From: Streptomyces sp. NBC_00654
Lineage (GTDB): Bacteria > Actinomycetota > Actinomycetes > Streptomycetales > Streptomycetaceae
Assembly: GCF_026341775.1 (NCBI RefSeq)
Contig: NZ_JAPEOB010000003.1
Span: 62,001-126,000, forward strand
Reading direction: 5' to 3'
Length of the DNA: 64,000 nucleotides
This document shows positions 15,793 to 25,092 of this stretch, piece by piece. The notes under the pieces were generated by a model. The model did no database searches. It was given only the letters and a program-made list of their open reading frames with translations, and was not told the origin of the DNA. The position numbers were made by a program, and so were the translations under genes. Each line of letters begins with the position of its first letter. The first letter of the stretch is position 1.

Positions 15793-17671
15793 CGGGACCT
15801 CGTCGTCGTGGCCTGGGCGTGAGCGTGTCGTGCGTGTCGCAGGCCAGCCACTGGGCCAGGGCCCGAGCGCCGTCGTGCACCGCGGCGGTGGGCTGCCACC
15901 CGGTCTCCGCCGTGATCAGCCCGGTGTCCATGACGGGCGCGTGCGGCTGCTGCGCGGGGGCCTGCTCCCATGCGGTGCGGCGTGCGGTGAGCGCCGCGAG
16001 TTCGGCGAACTCCGTCTCGTCGAACTGCGCCGAGGCCACGTTGTAGACGGCCGTCGACGCGGGGCGCGCCAGTACGGCGGCGAGTGCGCCGGCCAGGTCC
16101 CGGTGGTCGAGGATCTGGTGGCGGCGCCCGTCGGTCAGCCGCATCGGCCTGCGGGTCCAGGCGTCCAGCATCCAGCCGGCCAGTACGCCGTCCAGGGGCG
16201 CGTGCGGGCCCACGAGTTCGGCGGCGCGGAGGATCTGGACGGCGGCGCCGGTCTCGGCGCCCCAGTTCCGGCAGGCCTGTTCCTCCTGGCGCCGGGCGAG
16301 GGCGGCCGCGTCGAGCGGCCGGTCGAGCGGCAGGTCTTCCGTGTGGTTCCCGCCGGGCTCCCCGCGGTAGACGGCCGCCGAGCCGATGTGTACCAGCCGC
16401 CGGACACCGAGCTTCTCGGCGTCGGCGAGCAGATCCGTCAACGGGTAGGCGGTGTCGTCCGTTCCGCCCGGACTGACCACGGTGGTCGCGTTCGGGTACC
16501 GCTGCGCGTCGAGGCGCTCCGCGTGGGCCGCGTGCACCCCCGCGTCGCGCAGCAGGCGGGCCAGCTGTCCGGCGAACGCCCGGTCGCCGCCGGTGACCAC
16601 GACCTCCGCGGTCGCGTCCGGCTCCCCGGCGCGGGGTGCCGCGGAGACGGCGCGGTGGGCCGCGCGCCCGGAGGCGAAGGCGTCCAGGGCCAGCCGGCGG
16701 ATCAGGGGGATCATGTCCAGGAGTTCGGCGCCCGTGTACTCCTCGCACAGGCCGCCCGGCCCGAGGGAGTTCATCACGGCGTCGGCCACGGCGGGGTCCG
16801 GGTCCTCGGCGCTCAGGCCGTCGAACACGGCGCCGGTCGCGAAGGCGGTCAGCCACACCTGGCGGCGGACCCGGTCGGGCAGGTCCGGGGCGTCCGCGGC
16901 GGCGAGGTCCGCGTCACTGCGTGCGAGGAGGCCTTCGCGCAGCAGGTACCGGTGGGTCTCCAGGTACTCCCAGTGCGCTCCGTAGCGCACCGCGCACTTG
17001 GCCTCCCCGTACTGGTAGAAGGGCACCACGGTGAAGGTGGCGCAGTCGCCGGTGGCGGTCGCGGGCGTCCGCTCGCTGAAGAAGGTGGCCCGCCGCCAGC
17101 CGTGGGTGCTGTTCCCGGCGAGGCTGGGTACGTCGTCGTGGTCGACGGTGCTGGGAACGCCGATGCGCACGGGGATGCCGAGCGACTTGAGGTAGCGCTG
17201 GATGACGACGTCGTAGGGCCAGCCGTCCCCGTGCTCCGCGGCGAACCGCGCGTATCCGCGGGCGGCTTCGGCCGGGAGCATCAGCGCGAGCGAGGGGACG
17301 TGTTCGTCGATGGCGTACGCCCAGGACGCTCCGGTGAGCGCGCCCAGCCGGACGACGCCGCTGTTCCGGCCTTCCCAGCCCTCGTAGAAGGCGACGGCTT
17401 CACCGGGAACAGCGGCGGCGACCTCTTCCGCATACGCAAAGAAGTTGTCCGCCATCAGGATGTCGTCCTGGAACACGACATGGTGGGTGGCGTCACCGCC
17501 TACACAGCTCCACGAGGGATTCGCGGTGCGCAGTGCGGTGGGCGGGCCGGATGGATCAGGGTCGGTGATGACCTGGATCCGGCCCTGCGGATCCTTGGCC
17601 GCGATGTGTTGTGCCGCGTCGATCCGCCTGGGGTGCGTCATGACTGCGCCGGTCAGAGAGACAGCGTTCAC
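15785..17671 (-). CDS. glycosyltransferase-like domain fused to a degenerate SDR/epimerase domain
   Basis: The 628-residue protein joins two modules. Residues 1-230 resemble GT-A-like glycosyltransferases of an uncharacterised type, with a QDD acid motif (HHVVFQDDIL) that could bind the metal-nucleotide and a PSTVDHDDVPSL motif. A helical linker follows. Residues 400-628 resemble NAD-dependent epimerase/SDR proteins (VVVTGGDRAFAG, then RLVHIGSAAVY). The glycine motif is weak, and the expected YxxxK is replaced by a stretch reading LARRQEE. The second domain may therefore bind a sugar nucleotide without oxidoreductase chemistry. I chose GTG at 17669-17671 because GGAAGG lies eight bases upstream; an upstream in-frame start would add 18 unlikely residues. 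Confidence 0.7.
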   Translation of the reverse strand: MNAVSLTGAVMTHPRRIDAAQHIAAKDPQGRIQVITDPDPSGPPTALRTANPSWSCVGGDATHHVVFQDDILMADNFFAYAEEVAAAVPGEAVAFYEGWEGRNSGVVRLGALTGASWAYAIDEHVPSLALMLPAEAARGYARFAAEHGDGWPYDVVIQRYLKSLGIPVRIGVPSTVDHDDVPSLAGNSTHGWRRATFFSERTPATATGDCATFTVVPFYQYGEAKCAVRYGAHWEYLETHRYLLREGLLARSDADLAAADAPDLPDRVRRQVWLTAFATGAVFDGLSAEDPDPAVADAVMNSLGPGGLCEEYTGAELLDMIPLIRRLALDAFASGRAAHRAVSAAPRAGEPDATAEVVVTGGDRAFAGQLARLLRDAGVHAAHAERLDAQRYPNATTVVSPGGTDDTAYPLTDLLADAEKLGVRRLVHIGSAAVYRGEPGGNHTEDLPLDRPLDAAALARRQEEQACRNWGAETGAAVQILRAAELVGPHAPLDGVLAGWMLDAWTRRPMRLTDGRRHQILDHRDLAGALAAVLARPASTAVYNVASAQFDETEFAELAALTARRTAWEQAPAQQPHAPVMDTGLITAETGWQPTAAVHDGARALAQWLACDTHDTLTPRPRRRGPVD

Positions 17672-17860
17672 CGCTTGCCTTCCGGTCGTTTGGATTCCGG
17701 TCCGGTGTGTGCGCCGGCCCGGCAAGGAGAAAAGGTGTCCATGGTCTTCCGGCAGGCAGCACTACGCCGTGCGGTCGAGCCGGCGGCCGCCTCCGCGCAT
17801 CCGGAATCCGTTGACGGATTCTCCGGGGATGCGGGGCGCGGGCCTGTGCGGTCGAATGCG

Positions 17861-18637
17861 TCAGCCTTCGGACGCGTCGGAGTTGCGTACCTGACGCACG
17901 TTCTCCTTCAGCCCGTGATCCGCGCCTTGTTCCCGTTCGAGCTGAATCATGGAGGCGGGGCGGTAGTTCAGGATGTACGCCCGCCGGGTTCCGTCGGTGG
18001 TGTTGCCGCGCGACGAGTGCAGCGTGGAACCGGAATGTGCCACGCCCTCCCCGGCCCGCAGCGGCACCGCGGTGGCGCCCGGCTCGTCCTCCGAGCAGTC
18101 GCACTCGATGTTCTTGCCGTCGCTGGTGGGCCGGTGCGGCCTCAGCGGCTGCAGGTGGGAGCCCTGGACGTACCACATGCACCCGTTGTCGAGGTGCGCG
18201 TCGTCCAGCGCGACCCAGATCGAGACGGCCCGGCGGTCGGGCATGTCGACCCAGTACGCGGCGTCCTGGTGCCACGGGGTGGGGACGCCCGAGTTCGGGC
18301 CCTTGTGGATCATCATGTCGAAGTCGAGTTCCGCGTCGTCGCCTATGAGTTCACGGGCGACGGACAGGGCCCGGTCGTGCAGCGGCAGATCCCGCAGCGG
18401 CGGATGGAGCGCCGACGGCCACATGATCTGCGTGATGTTCTCGCGGACTCCCGCTTTCCGGGGCACATGCGAACCGAGGTCCGATCGCTTGTCCCCCGTC
18501 GCGATGTCCCCACTCAGAAGTCGGTCGTACAGTTCGCGATAGAGCGCGAGCTCGTCGTCCGAAAGAAGTTCCCCGACAGCAGTGAATCCGTCAGATGTGA
18601 ACTTCTGCTTAAGTCCGGAAACTACCGGCGTGGCCAC
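17861..18637 (-). CDS. phytanoyl-CoA dioxygenase (PhyH) family Fe(II)/2-oxoglutarate oxygenase
   Basis: This protein of about 258 residues has the PhyH double-stranded beta-helix motifs. The iron-binding HxD is in PTPWHQDAAYWVD; a distal His is in HSGSTLHSSRGN, and a 2-oxoglutarate-binding Arg follows in TRRAYILNYRP. Such enzymes hydroxylate small molecules and are common in natural-product pathways. It is the first gene of the minus-strand operon; the next gene starts 189 bases further on. I prefer GTG at 18635-18637, with GAGGGG about ten bases upstream, over a TTG at 18644-18646 that would sit directly on that G-run. The substrate is unknown but is likely the sugar or aglycone made by this cluster. 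Confidence 0.82.
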   Translation of the reverse strand: MATPVVSGLKQKFTSDGFTAVGELLSDDELALYRELYDRLLSGDIATGDKRSDLGSHVPRKAGVRENITQIMWPSALHPPLRDLPLHDRALSVARELIGDDAELDFDMMIHKGPNSGVPTPWHQDAAYWVDMPDRRAVSIWVALDDAHLDNGCMWYVQGSHLQPLRPHRPTSDGKNIECDCSEDEPGATAVPLRAGEGVAHSGSTLHSSRGNTTDGTRRAYILNYRPASMIQLEREQGADHGLKENVRQVRNSDASEG

Positions 18638-18717
18638 AGTGAACAACCCCCCTCACACCCCCTCCCCGCGTCGCGGCGGAGCGCAGAAGAGGGGGAAGAC
18701 CGTCATGGAGTACCAGC

Positions 18718-18740
18718 CCAGACCCCACAAGTTGGTCTGG
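18718..18740. promoter_or_regulatory. inverted repeat in the PhyH-operon leader
   Basis: CCAGACC (18718-18724) and GGTCTGG (18734-18740) form a perfect 7-bp inverted repeat with a 9-base spacer. It lies just downstream of the predicted transcription start and about 80-100 bases before the dioxygenase start. It could be a repressor operator or an RNA hairpin; nothing distinguishes these. Confidence 0.4.
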
Positions 18741-18761
18741 ACCTTTGGGCAACGAGGCAGG

Positions 18762-18790
18762 AATCTACGGAACCGGCCACCCAAGGTCAA
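18762..18790 (-). promoter_or_regulatory. predicted promoter of the PhyH-glycosyltransferase operon
   Basis: On the minus strand TTGACC (18785-18790) and TAGATT (18762-18767) are separated by exactly 17 bases. This is a good match to the Streptomyces housekeeping sigma consensus (TTGACN, TAGRRT). Transcription would start near 18755 and leave a leader of about 118 bases. The stretch 18638-18997 otherwise holds no gene I can support. Confidence 0.55.
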
Positions 18791-18997
18791 CCACCTGGAA
18801 TTGGCCAAGCGAAGGTCTGAAAATTGCCGTTTGATTTCGGCCTACTCGGTGATCTCGACATTTGCGCCCGGAAAGTCGGGCCTCCGAATTCGGCGGATCG
18901 GATTCCCGTGGCGCGGAAAGGATCAAGCGGCTACGGTTCAACGCGCCGCCGGTCCGCCGACCCGGACAACTCCCGTCCGTCACCGACAAGGAGCACC

Positions 18998-19633
18998 GTG
19001 AGCGCCCCATCCAGCCCGCCGCGCGTACACGCCGCGATACGTCGCAACCCCTACGGCTACATGCTCAGCGACGCCGAACTCACCGAGCTGCTCACCGATC
19101 TGGGCCGGCGCCGCGCCGCGAGCATCCAGCGGAACCACACCGCGGCCGCCGGTGAGGCGCCACGCGGCCCGTATCCGCGTCCGGCCATGGGTTTCGTGAT
19201 CCTCGACCCCACCGCGGACGCGGCCACCGGCCACACCGACGCCGTCCTGGCCGCGCTCACGGTCGGGGAACAGGCGGCGGCGTTCCTGCCGAAGGCGGCC
19301 GCCAAGGCCGCCGCCCACCGGCGGATCGGCCACAACAACGGATCGGCCGCGCACACCGACCCGCACCTCATGGGGAGCGGGGCGTTCCGCTACGGCCACT
19401 CGGCCGAGGTCCGCGGTGTGATCGTCGCCGCCAGCTCACAGAGCACCGACCAGGACCTCTACGAGGCCTCCCGGCTGGCCGCCGAACTCGTCGAGGTGCT
19501 CGGGGAGCGCCATCGCGCGTACGAATGGCGTCAAGGCGAAACGGACTGGCTCGCCCCGGAGGACCGGGTCCCGGAGATCTACCGCGAGATGGTCGCGTGG
19601 TTCCCGGACGACGCGCCGGGCGCCGGAGCCTGA
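18998..19633 (+). CDS. hypothetical protein
   Basis: This 211-residue soluble protein is not one I recognise. Its GTG start is fixed by AAGGAG (18988-18993), five bases upstream. It begins with a basic segment (RVHAAIRRNPYGYML), then has a helical part and an alpha/beta part with VRGVIVAASSQSTDQDLYEA, followed by a helix and a C-terminal EIYREMVAWFPDD. The arrangement vaguely recalls GlcG/HbpS-like proteins, but the similarity is too weak to claim. It converges on mmsA across a predicted terminator, so it is not part of the inositol operon. Confidence 0.65.
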   Translation: MSAPSSPPRVHAAIRRNPYGYMLSDAELTELLTDLGRRRAASIQRNHTAAAGEAPRGPYPRPAMGFVILDPTADAATGHTDAVLAALTVGEQAAAFLPKAAAKAAAHRRIGHNNGSAAHTDPHLMGSGAFRYGHSAEVRGVIVAASSQSTDQDLYEASRLAAELVEVLGERHRAYEWRQGETDWLAPEDRVPEIYREMVAWFPDDAPGAGA

Positions 19634-19684
19634 GCGGGCGGGCCGGAGCCCGAGCGGGCGGGCCGCGCCCGGACCCGCGCACGC

Positions 19685-19720
19685 CCGAGCCCCCACCCGG
19701 GGGTGCGGGCAGGGGCTCGG
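19685..19720. terminator. hairpin between convergent genes
   Basis: CCGAGCCCC (19685-19693) pairs with GGGGCTCGG (19712-19720), and an inner CACCC/GGGTG can extend the fold. There is no U-run, as is common for terminators in high-GC actinomycetes. It lies between the convergent ends at 19633 and 19782, so it may serve both strands. Confidence 0.55.
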
Positions 19721-19781
19721 CCGGAAAGCGGCGAGTCAGCGGCGGGTCCGTGGTCCGCCGACGCTCGGCGGCCGCCTGGGC

Positions 19782-21284
<1,503 letters not shown>

Positions 21285-21303
21285 TGCGTACTCCTTCAAG
21301 CTG

Positions 21304-23211
21304 TCAGAGGTGGCGGCGTCGGGCTGCGACATGGCGGTCGTACTCCTCGCGGGCCTCGACCGCCGACGAGCGGGTCGCGGTCTCGGCTACCGGAACATCC
21401 CACCACGCCTGTGCCGGAGGAGGGCCCGACACTGTGTCGGGCGTTTCGGTCTCGACGTAGACACAAGTGGGACGGTCCGCGGCACGGGCCTCCGCGAGCG
21501 CTTCGCGCAGGTCGTGCACGGTGCGGGCGCGCAGCACCCGCATGCCGAGGGAGGCCGCGTTGGCCGCGAGATCGACGGGCAGCGGCTCGCCCGTGAAGCC
21601 GCCCGCGCCGTCCCGGCGGCGGTAGGCCGTGCCGAAGCGCTCACCGCCGACGGACTCCGAGAGACCGCCGATGGAGGCGTACCCGTGGTTCTGGAGGATG
21701 ACCAGCTTGATGGGCAGGTCCAGCTGGACGGCCGTGACGATTTCGGTGGGGTTCATCAGATACGTACCGTCGCCGACGAGCGCCCAGACCGGGCGGTCCG
21801 GGGCGGCGAGCAGGACGCCGATCGCCGCCGGGATCTCGTAGCCCATGCAGGAGTAGCCGTACTCGACGTGGTACTGGTCGCGGGAGCGGGCCCGCCAGAG
21901 CTTGTGCAGGTCACCGGGGAGCGAGCCGGCCGCGTTGATGAGGATGTCGTCCTCGGTGACCAGGGCGTCGAGCAGGCCGAGGACCTGGGCCTGGGTGGGG
22001 CGCGCCGCGGGGTCGGGGGCGGCGAGGGCGGTGTCGACCCGGTGCTCCCAGCGCTCCTTGGCGTCGGTGTACTCGGTCTCGTACGCCGGGTCGACCCGGT
22101 AGCCGCGCCCTGCGAGGGCCGCGCCGAGCGCTTCGAGGGCGGTGCGGGCGTCGGCGACGAGCGGGAGCGCGGCCAGTTTGTGGGCGTCGAAGCCCGTGAT
22201 GTTCAGGTTGAGGAAGCGGACAGCGGGGTCGGCGAAGAGCGTGCCGGAGGCGGTCGTGAAGTCGGTGTAGCGGGTGCCGATCCCGATCACCAGGTCCGCG
22301 GTGCGGGCCAGTTCGTCGGCGGTGGCGGTGCCGGTGTGGCCGATGCCCCCGACGTCGGCCGGGTGGTCGTGGCGCAGGGACCCCTTGCCCGCCTGGGTGG
22401 AGGCGACGGGGATCCGGGTGGACGCGGCGAAGGCGGCGAGGGTCTCCTCGGCGGCGCTGTGGTGGACGCCGCCGCCCGCGACGAGGAGGGGGCGGCGGGC
22501 GGAGCGCACCGCCCGTACCGCCTGTTCCAGTTCGTACGCGTCGGGGGCGGGCCTGCGCACATGCCAGTCCCGTTCCGCGAAGAACTCCTCCGGCCAGTCG
22601 TACGCCTGCGCCTGCACGTCCTGCGGCAGCGCCAGGGTGACCGCGCCGGCCGTGGCCGGGTCGGTGAGGGTGCGCATCGCCCGGAGCGCGGCCGGGATCA
22701 GGGCCTCGGGGCGGGTGATCCGGTCGAAGTAGCGCGAGACGGGGCGCAGACAGTCGTTGACCGACACATCGCCCGCGTGCGGGACTTCGAGCTGCTGGAG
22801 TACGGGGTCGGCGGGCCGGGTCGCGAAGGTGTCGCCGGGCAGCAGGAGGACGGGGAGATGGTTGACGGTGGCGAGCGCGGCGCCGGTGACGAGGTTGGTG
22901 GCGCCGGGACCGATGGACGTGGTGACGGCGTGCGCGGAGAGCCGCCCGGACTGGCGGGCGTACCCGACGGCGGCATGCACCATGGCCTGCTCGTTGCGCC
23001 CCTGGAGATAGGGCATCCGGGAGCCGGTCTCCAGGAGCGCCTGCCCGATCCCGGCGACATTGCCATGGCCGAAGATGCCCCAGGTGGCGTCGATCAGCCG
23101 CCGGCGCCGCCCGTCGCGCTCGGTGTACTGGCGGGCCAGGAACGCGACCAGGGCCTGAGCCGTGGTCAGTCTGCGGGTACGGGGCGGGGTGCGGTCGCTC
23201 GGGTTCGTCAC
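21304..23211 (-). CDS. iolD: 3D-(3,5/4)-trihydroxycyclohexane-1,2-dione acylhydrolase
   Basis: The 635-residue protein is a thiamine-diphosphate-dependent enzyme. Its three parts are the Pyr domain (GHGNVAGIGQALL near residue 50), the central domain (AGGGVHHSAAEETL, then GIGHTGT) and the PP domain with the cofactor motif GDGTYLMNPTEIVTAVQ. IolD opens the trione ring of dehydrated inosose to 5-deoxy-D-glucuronate. The length fits the family. Its ATG lies at 23209-23211 and its start overlaps the iolB stop by four bases, so translation is coupled. Order and orientation match an iol catabolic operon. Confidence 0.92.
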   Translation of the reverse strand: MTNPSDRTPPRTRRLTTAQALVAFLARQYTERDGRRRRLIDATWGIFGHGNVAGIGQALLETGSRMPYLQGRNEQAMVHAAVGYARQSGRLSAHAVTTSIGPGATNLVTGAALATVNHLPVLLLPGDTFATRPADPVLQQLEVPHAGDVSVNDCLRPVSRYFDRITRPEALIPAALRAMRTLTDPATAGAVTLALPQDVQAQAYDWPEEFFAERDWHVRRPAPDAYELEQAVRAVRSARRPLLVAGGGVHHSAAEETLAAFAASTRIPVASTQAGKGSLRHDHPADVGGIGHTGTATADELARTADLVIGIGTRYTDFTTASGTLFADPAVRFLNLNITGFDAHKLAALPLVADARTALEALGAALAGRGYRVDPAYETEYTDAKERWEHRVDTALAAPDPAARPTQAQVLGLLDALVTEDDILINAAGSLPGDLHKLWRARSRDQYHVEYGYSCMGYEIPAAIGVLLAAPDRPVWALVGDGTYLMNPTEIVTAVQLDLPIKLVILQNHGYASIGGLSESVGGERFGTAYRRRDGAGGFTGEPLPVDLAANAASLGMRVLRARTVHDLREALAEARAADRPTCVYVETETPDTVSGPPPAQAWWDVPVAETATRSSAVEAREEYDRHVAARRRHL

Positions 23212-24155
23212 CGGGCATCCTCCGGGCCGTAGAAGGGAAGTCGGGGATCGACCGGCAGATCCGGCCAGGTGTCACGGATCCAGCCGTGGTCGGGGTGGTC
23301 CCGGATCAGCCACTCGCGCCGCCCCGGCCCCGCCATCACGTTCAGGTAGTAGAGGGTGCGGCCGGGCGGTGCGATGGACGGGCCGTGCCAGCCGTCGGGG
23401 ATGAGGACCGCGTCCCCGCCCCGGACCTCGGCCAGGACATCCGTACCGCCCTCGCGGGAGGGGGAGACCCGGTGGTAGCCGAGCCCGTCGCCCTCCACCT
23501 CGAAGTAGTAGATCTCCTCCAGCTGCGACTCCACACCGGGGTGGTGCTCGTCGTGCTTGTGCGGCGGGTACGAGGACCAGTTGCCGCCGGGGGTGAGCAC
23601 TTCGACGGCGATGAGCCGGTCGCAGTCGAAGGCGTCGGCCGCGGCGAAGTTGTTGACCTGGCGCGAGCAGTTCCCGCTGCCGCGCAGTTCGACGGGTACC
23701 TCCGGCGCGGGGCCGTAGCGAGCGGGGAGTCGTCGCTCGCACTTCGCTCCTGCCAGGGCGAAGCGGCCTCCCGCGCCGGAGGCGATCTGTGCGTGGGCGT
23801 CACGCGGTAGATACGCGAAATCGGTCACACCGCTGAACACACTTTCCCGGCCCAGCAGTTCAAAGATGTCACCTGCTGTGTGCACCGTACAGCCGCCGGT
23901 CAATGGCAGCACGATCCATTCACTCTCCCCGGTGACAAGCGTGTGAACACCGCCGGGCGCCAGCTCCAGCACCCGCAGGCTCGACCAGCCCCATCCCGCG
24001 CCGTCGGGATCGATGTCGAGGGCATAGGGGCCGCGCGCCGCGCCGCCGGCCCGCACATGGCGGTCGTGGAACCGTACGCGCTGCCGGCTGCCGTCGCCGT
24101 CCCGGCTGCCGTCGCCGTCCCGGCCGCGCTCGCTGTCGTGGTGCGTCGTCGTCAT
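23208..24155 (-). CDS. iolB: 5-deoxy-glucuronate isomerase
   Basis: The 315-residue protein is a bicupin. The metal-binding cluster is visible in YPPHKHDEHHPG followed by EEIYYFEV, and a later WHGPSIAPPGR block is characteristic of IolB. It converts 5-deoxy-glucuronate to 5-dehydro-2-deoxy-gluconate, the substrate of IolC. The N-terminal 20 residues contain a repeated Arg/Asp/Gly pattern (DGDGSRDGDGS), so the true start could be slightly internal. It sits between the Cgl0159-like gene (28 bases upstream) and iolD (4-base overlap). Confidence 0.92.
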   Translation of the reverse strand: MTTTHHDSERGRDGDGSRDGDGSRQRVRFHDRHVRAGGAARGPYALDIDPDGAGWGWSSLRVLELAPGGVHTLVTGESEWIVLPLTGGCTVHTAGDIFELLGRESVFSGVTDFAYLPRDAHAQIASGAGGRFALAGAKCERRLPARYGPAPEVPVELRGSGNCSRQVNNFAAADAFDCDRLIAVEVLTPGGNWSSYPPHKHDEHHPGVESQLEEIYYFEVEGDGLGYHRVSPSREGGTDVLAEVRGGDAVLIPDGWHGPSIAPPGRTLYYLNVMAGPGRREWLIRDHPDHGWIRDTWPDLPVDPRLPFYGPEDAR

Positions 24156-24183
24156 GCCCGGTTCCCTACCCTTCGGCAGCCGT

Positions 24184-25092
24184 CTACAGCAGCGACACGG
24201 CGGTGTCGACGGCCCCCGCCACGTCCCCGTCGACCGGGTAGAGCAGCGAACGCCCCACGACCAGCCCCTGGACGGTCGGCAGCCGCAGCGCCGTACGCCA
24301 TTTCCCGTACGCGCCGTCGAGGTCGTCGCCGACGTCGCCGCCGAGCAGCACGGCGGGCAGTGTGGAGGTCTCCATCACCCGGGCCATGTCGTCGGGGTCC
24401 TCGGTGACCGGGACCTTGAGCCAGGTGTACGCGGAGGTGCCCGCGAGCCCGGAGGCGATGGCGATGGAGGTGGTGACGGCGGCGGCGCCGAGGTCGGTGC
24501 GCAGCCGGCCGCCGGCGCGGCGGCAGAGGAACGGTTCGACGAAGACGGGCAGCCGGTGCGCGGCCATCGCGTCGATGGTGCGGGCGGCGCTGTGGAGCGT
24601 TTCGAGGGAACCGGGGTCGTCGTGGTCGATACGGAGCAGCAGCTTGCCCGCGTCGAACCCGAGGCGGGCCAGGTCGGCCGGACGGTGACCGGTGAAGCGG
24701 TCGTCCAGCTCGAAGGCGGCGCCCGCGAGTCCGCCCCGGTTCATGGAGCCGATGACGACCCTGTCCTCCAGGGCGCCGAGCAGCAGCAGGTCGTCGAGGA
24801 TGTCGGCGGAGGCGAGGACGCCGTCGACTCCGGGCCGGGAGAGCGCGAGGCAGAGCCGTTCGAGCAGCTCGAACCGGTTGGCCATGGCGAGTGCGCGGTC
24901 ACCGACGGCGAGGGCGCCGCGCGCCGGATGGTCCGCCGCGATGATCATCAGCCGGCCGCCGGTACGGATGAGGGGGCGCCGCTGCCGCCGGGCCGCGGCC
25001 TCGGCCACCGCCTCGGGGCGGTGCGCCCGCAGCCGCACGAGATCGGAGACGGAGGCGGCGGGGGGCATGGGGGTGAGGGGCGGCGGCGTCAT
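24184..25092 (-). CDS. Cgl0159-like (beta/alpha)8-fold aldolase-type protein
   Basis: This 302-residue protein matches the Cgl0159 family of TIM-barrel proteins found in actinobacterial inositol operons. Motifs include LMIIAADHPARGAL, GSMNRGGLAG, LLRIDHDDPGS and a C-terminal VQGLVVGRSLLYP phosphate-binding-like loop. The family is often annotated as aldolase-like. Here it most plausibly supplies the 2-deoxy-5-keto-gluconate-6-phosphate aldolase step, because no canonical iolJ is seen in the cluster. Its ATG (25090-25092) overlaps the iolC stop by four bases. The assigned reaction is inference from pathway position. Confidence 0.8.
   Translation of the reverse strand: MTPPPLTPMPPAASVSDLVRLRAHRPEAVAEAAARRQRRPLIRTGGRLMIIAADHPARGALAVGDRALAMANRFELLERLCLALSRPGVDGVLASADILDDLLLLGALEDRVVIGSMNRGGLAGAAFELDDRFTGHRPADLARLGFDAGKLLLRIDHDDPGSLETLHSAARTIDAMAAHRLPVFVEPFLCRRAGGRLRTDLGAAAVTTSIAIASGLAGTSAYTWLKVPVTEDPDDMARVMETSTLPAVLLGGDVGDDLDGAYGKWRTALRLPTVQGLVVGRSLLYPVDGDVAGAVDTAVSLL

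Noticed and set aside
10930..15822. A 1630-codon open frame on the + strand opposite the amidotransferase, dehydrogenase and MFS genes
   Set aside because: It is a GC-driven antisense shadow of well-recognised minus-strand genes and its translation is low-complexity with no domain.
15392..18820. A 1142-codon + strand frame opposite the glycosyltransferase/SDR and PhyH genes
   Set aside because: It is antisense to real coding sequence and has no family motifs.
18705..19001. A short + strand frame with a purine-rich site before ATG 18705
   Set aside because: Codon use is not streptomycete-like, it overlaps the minus-strand promoter of the PhyH operon, and it shows no domain.
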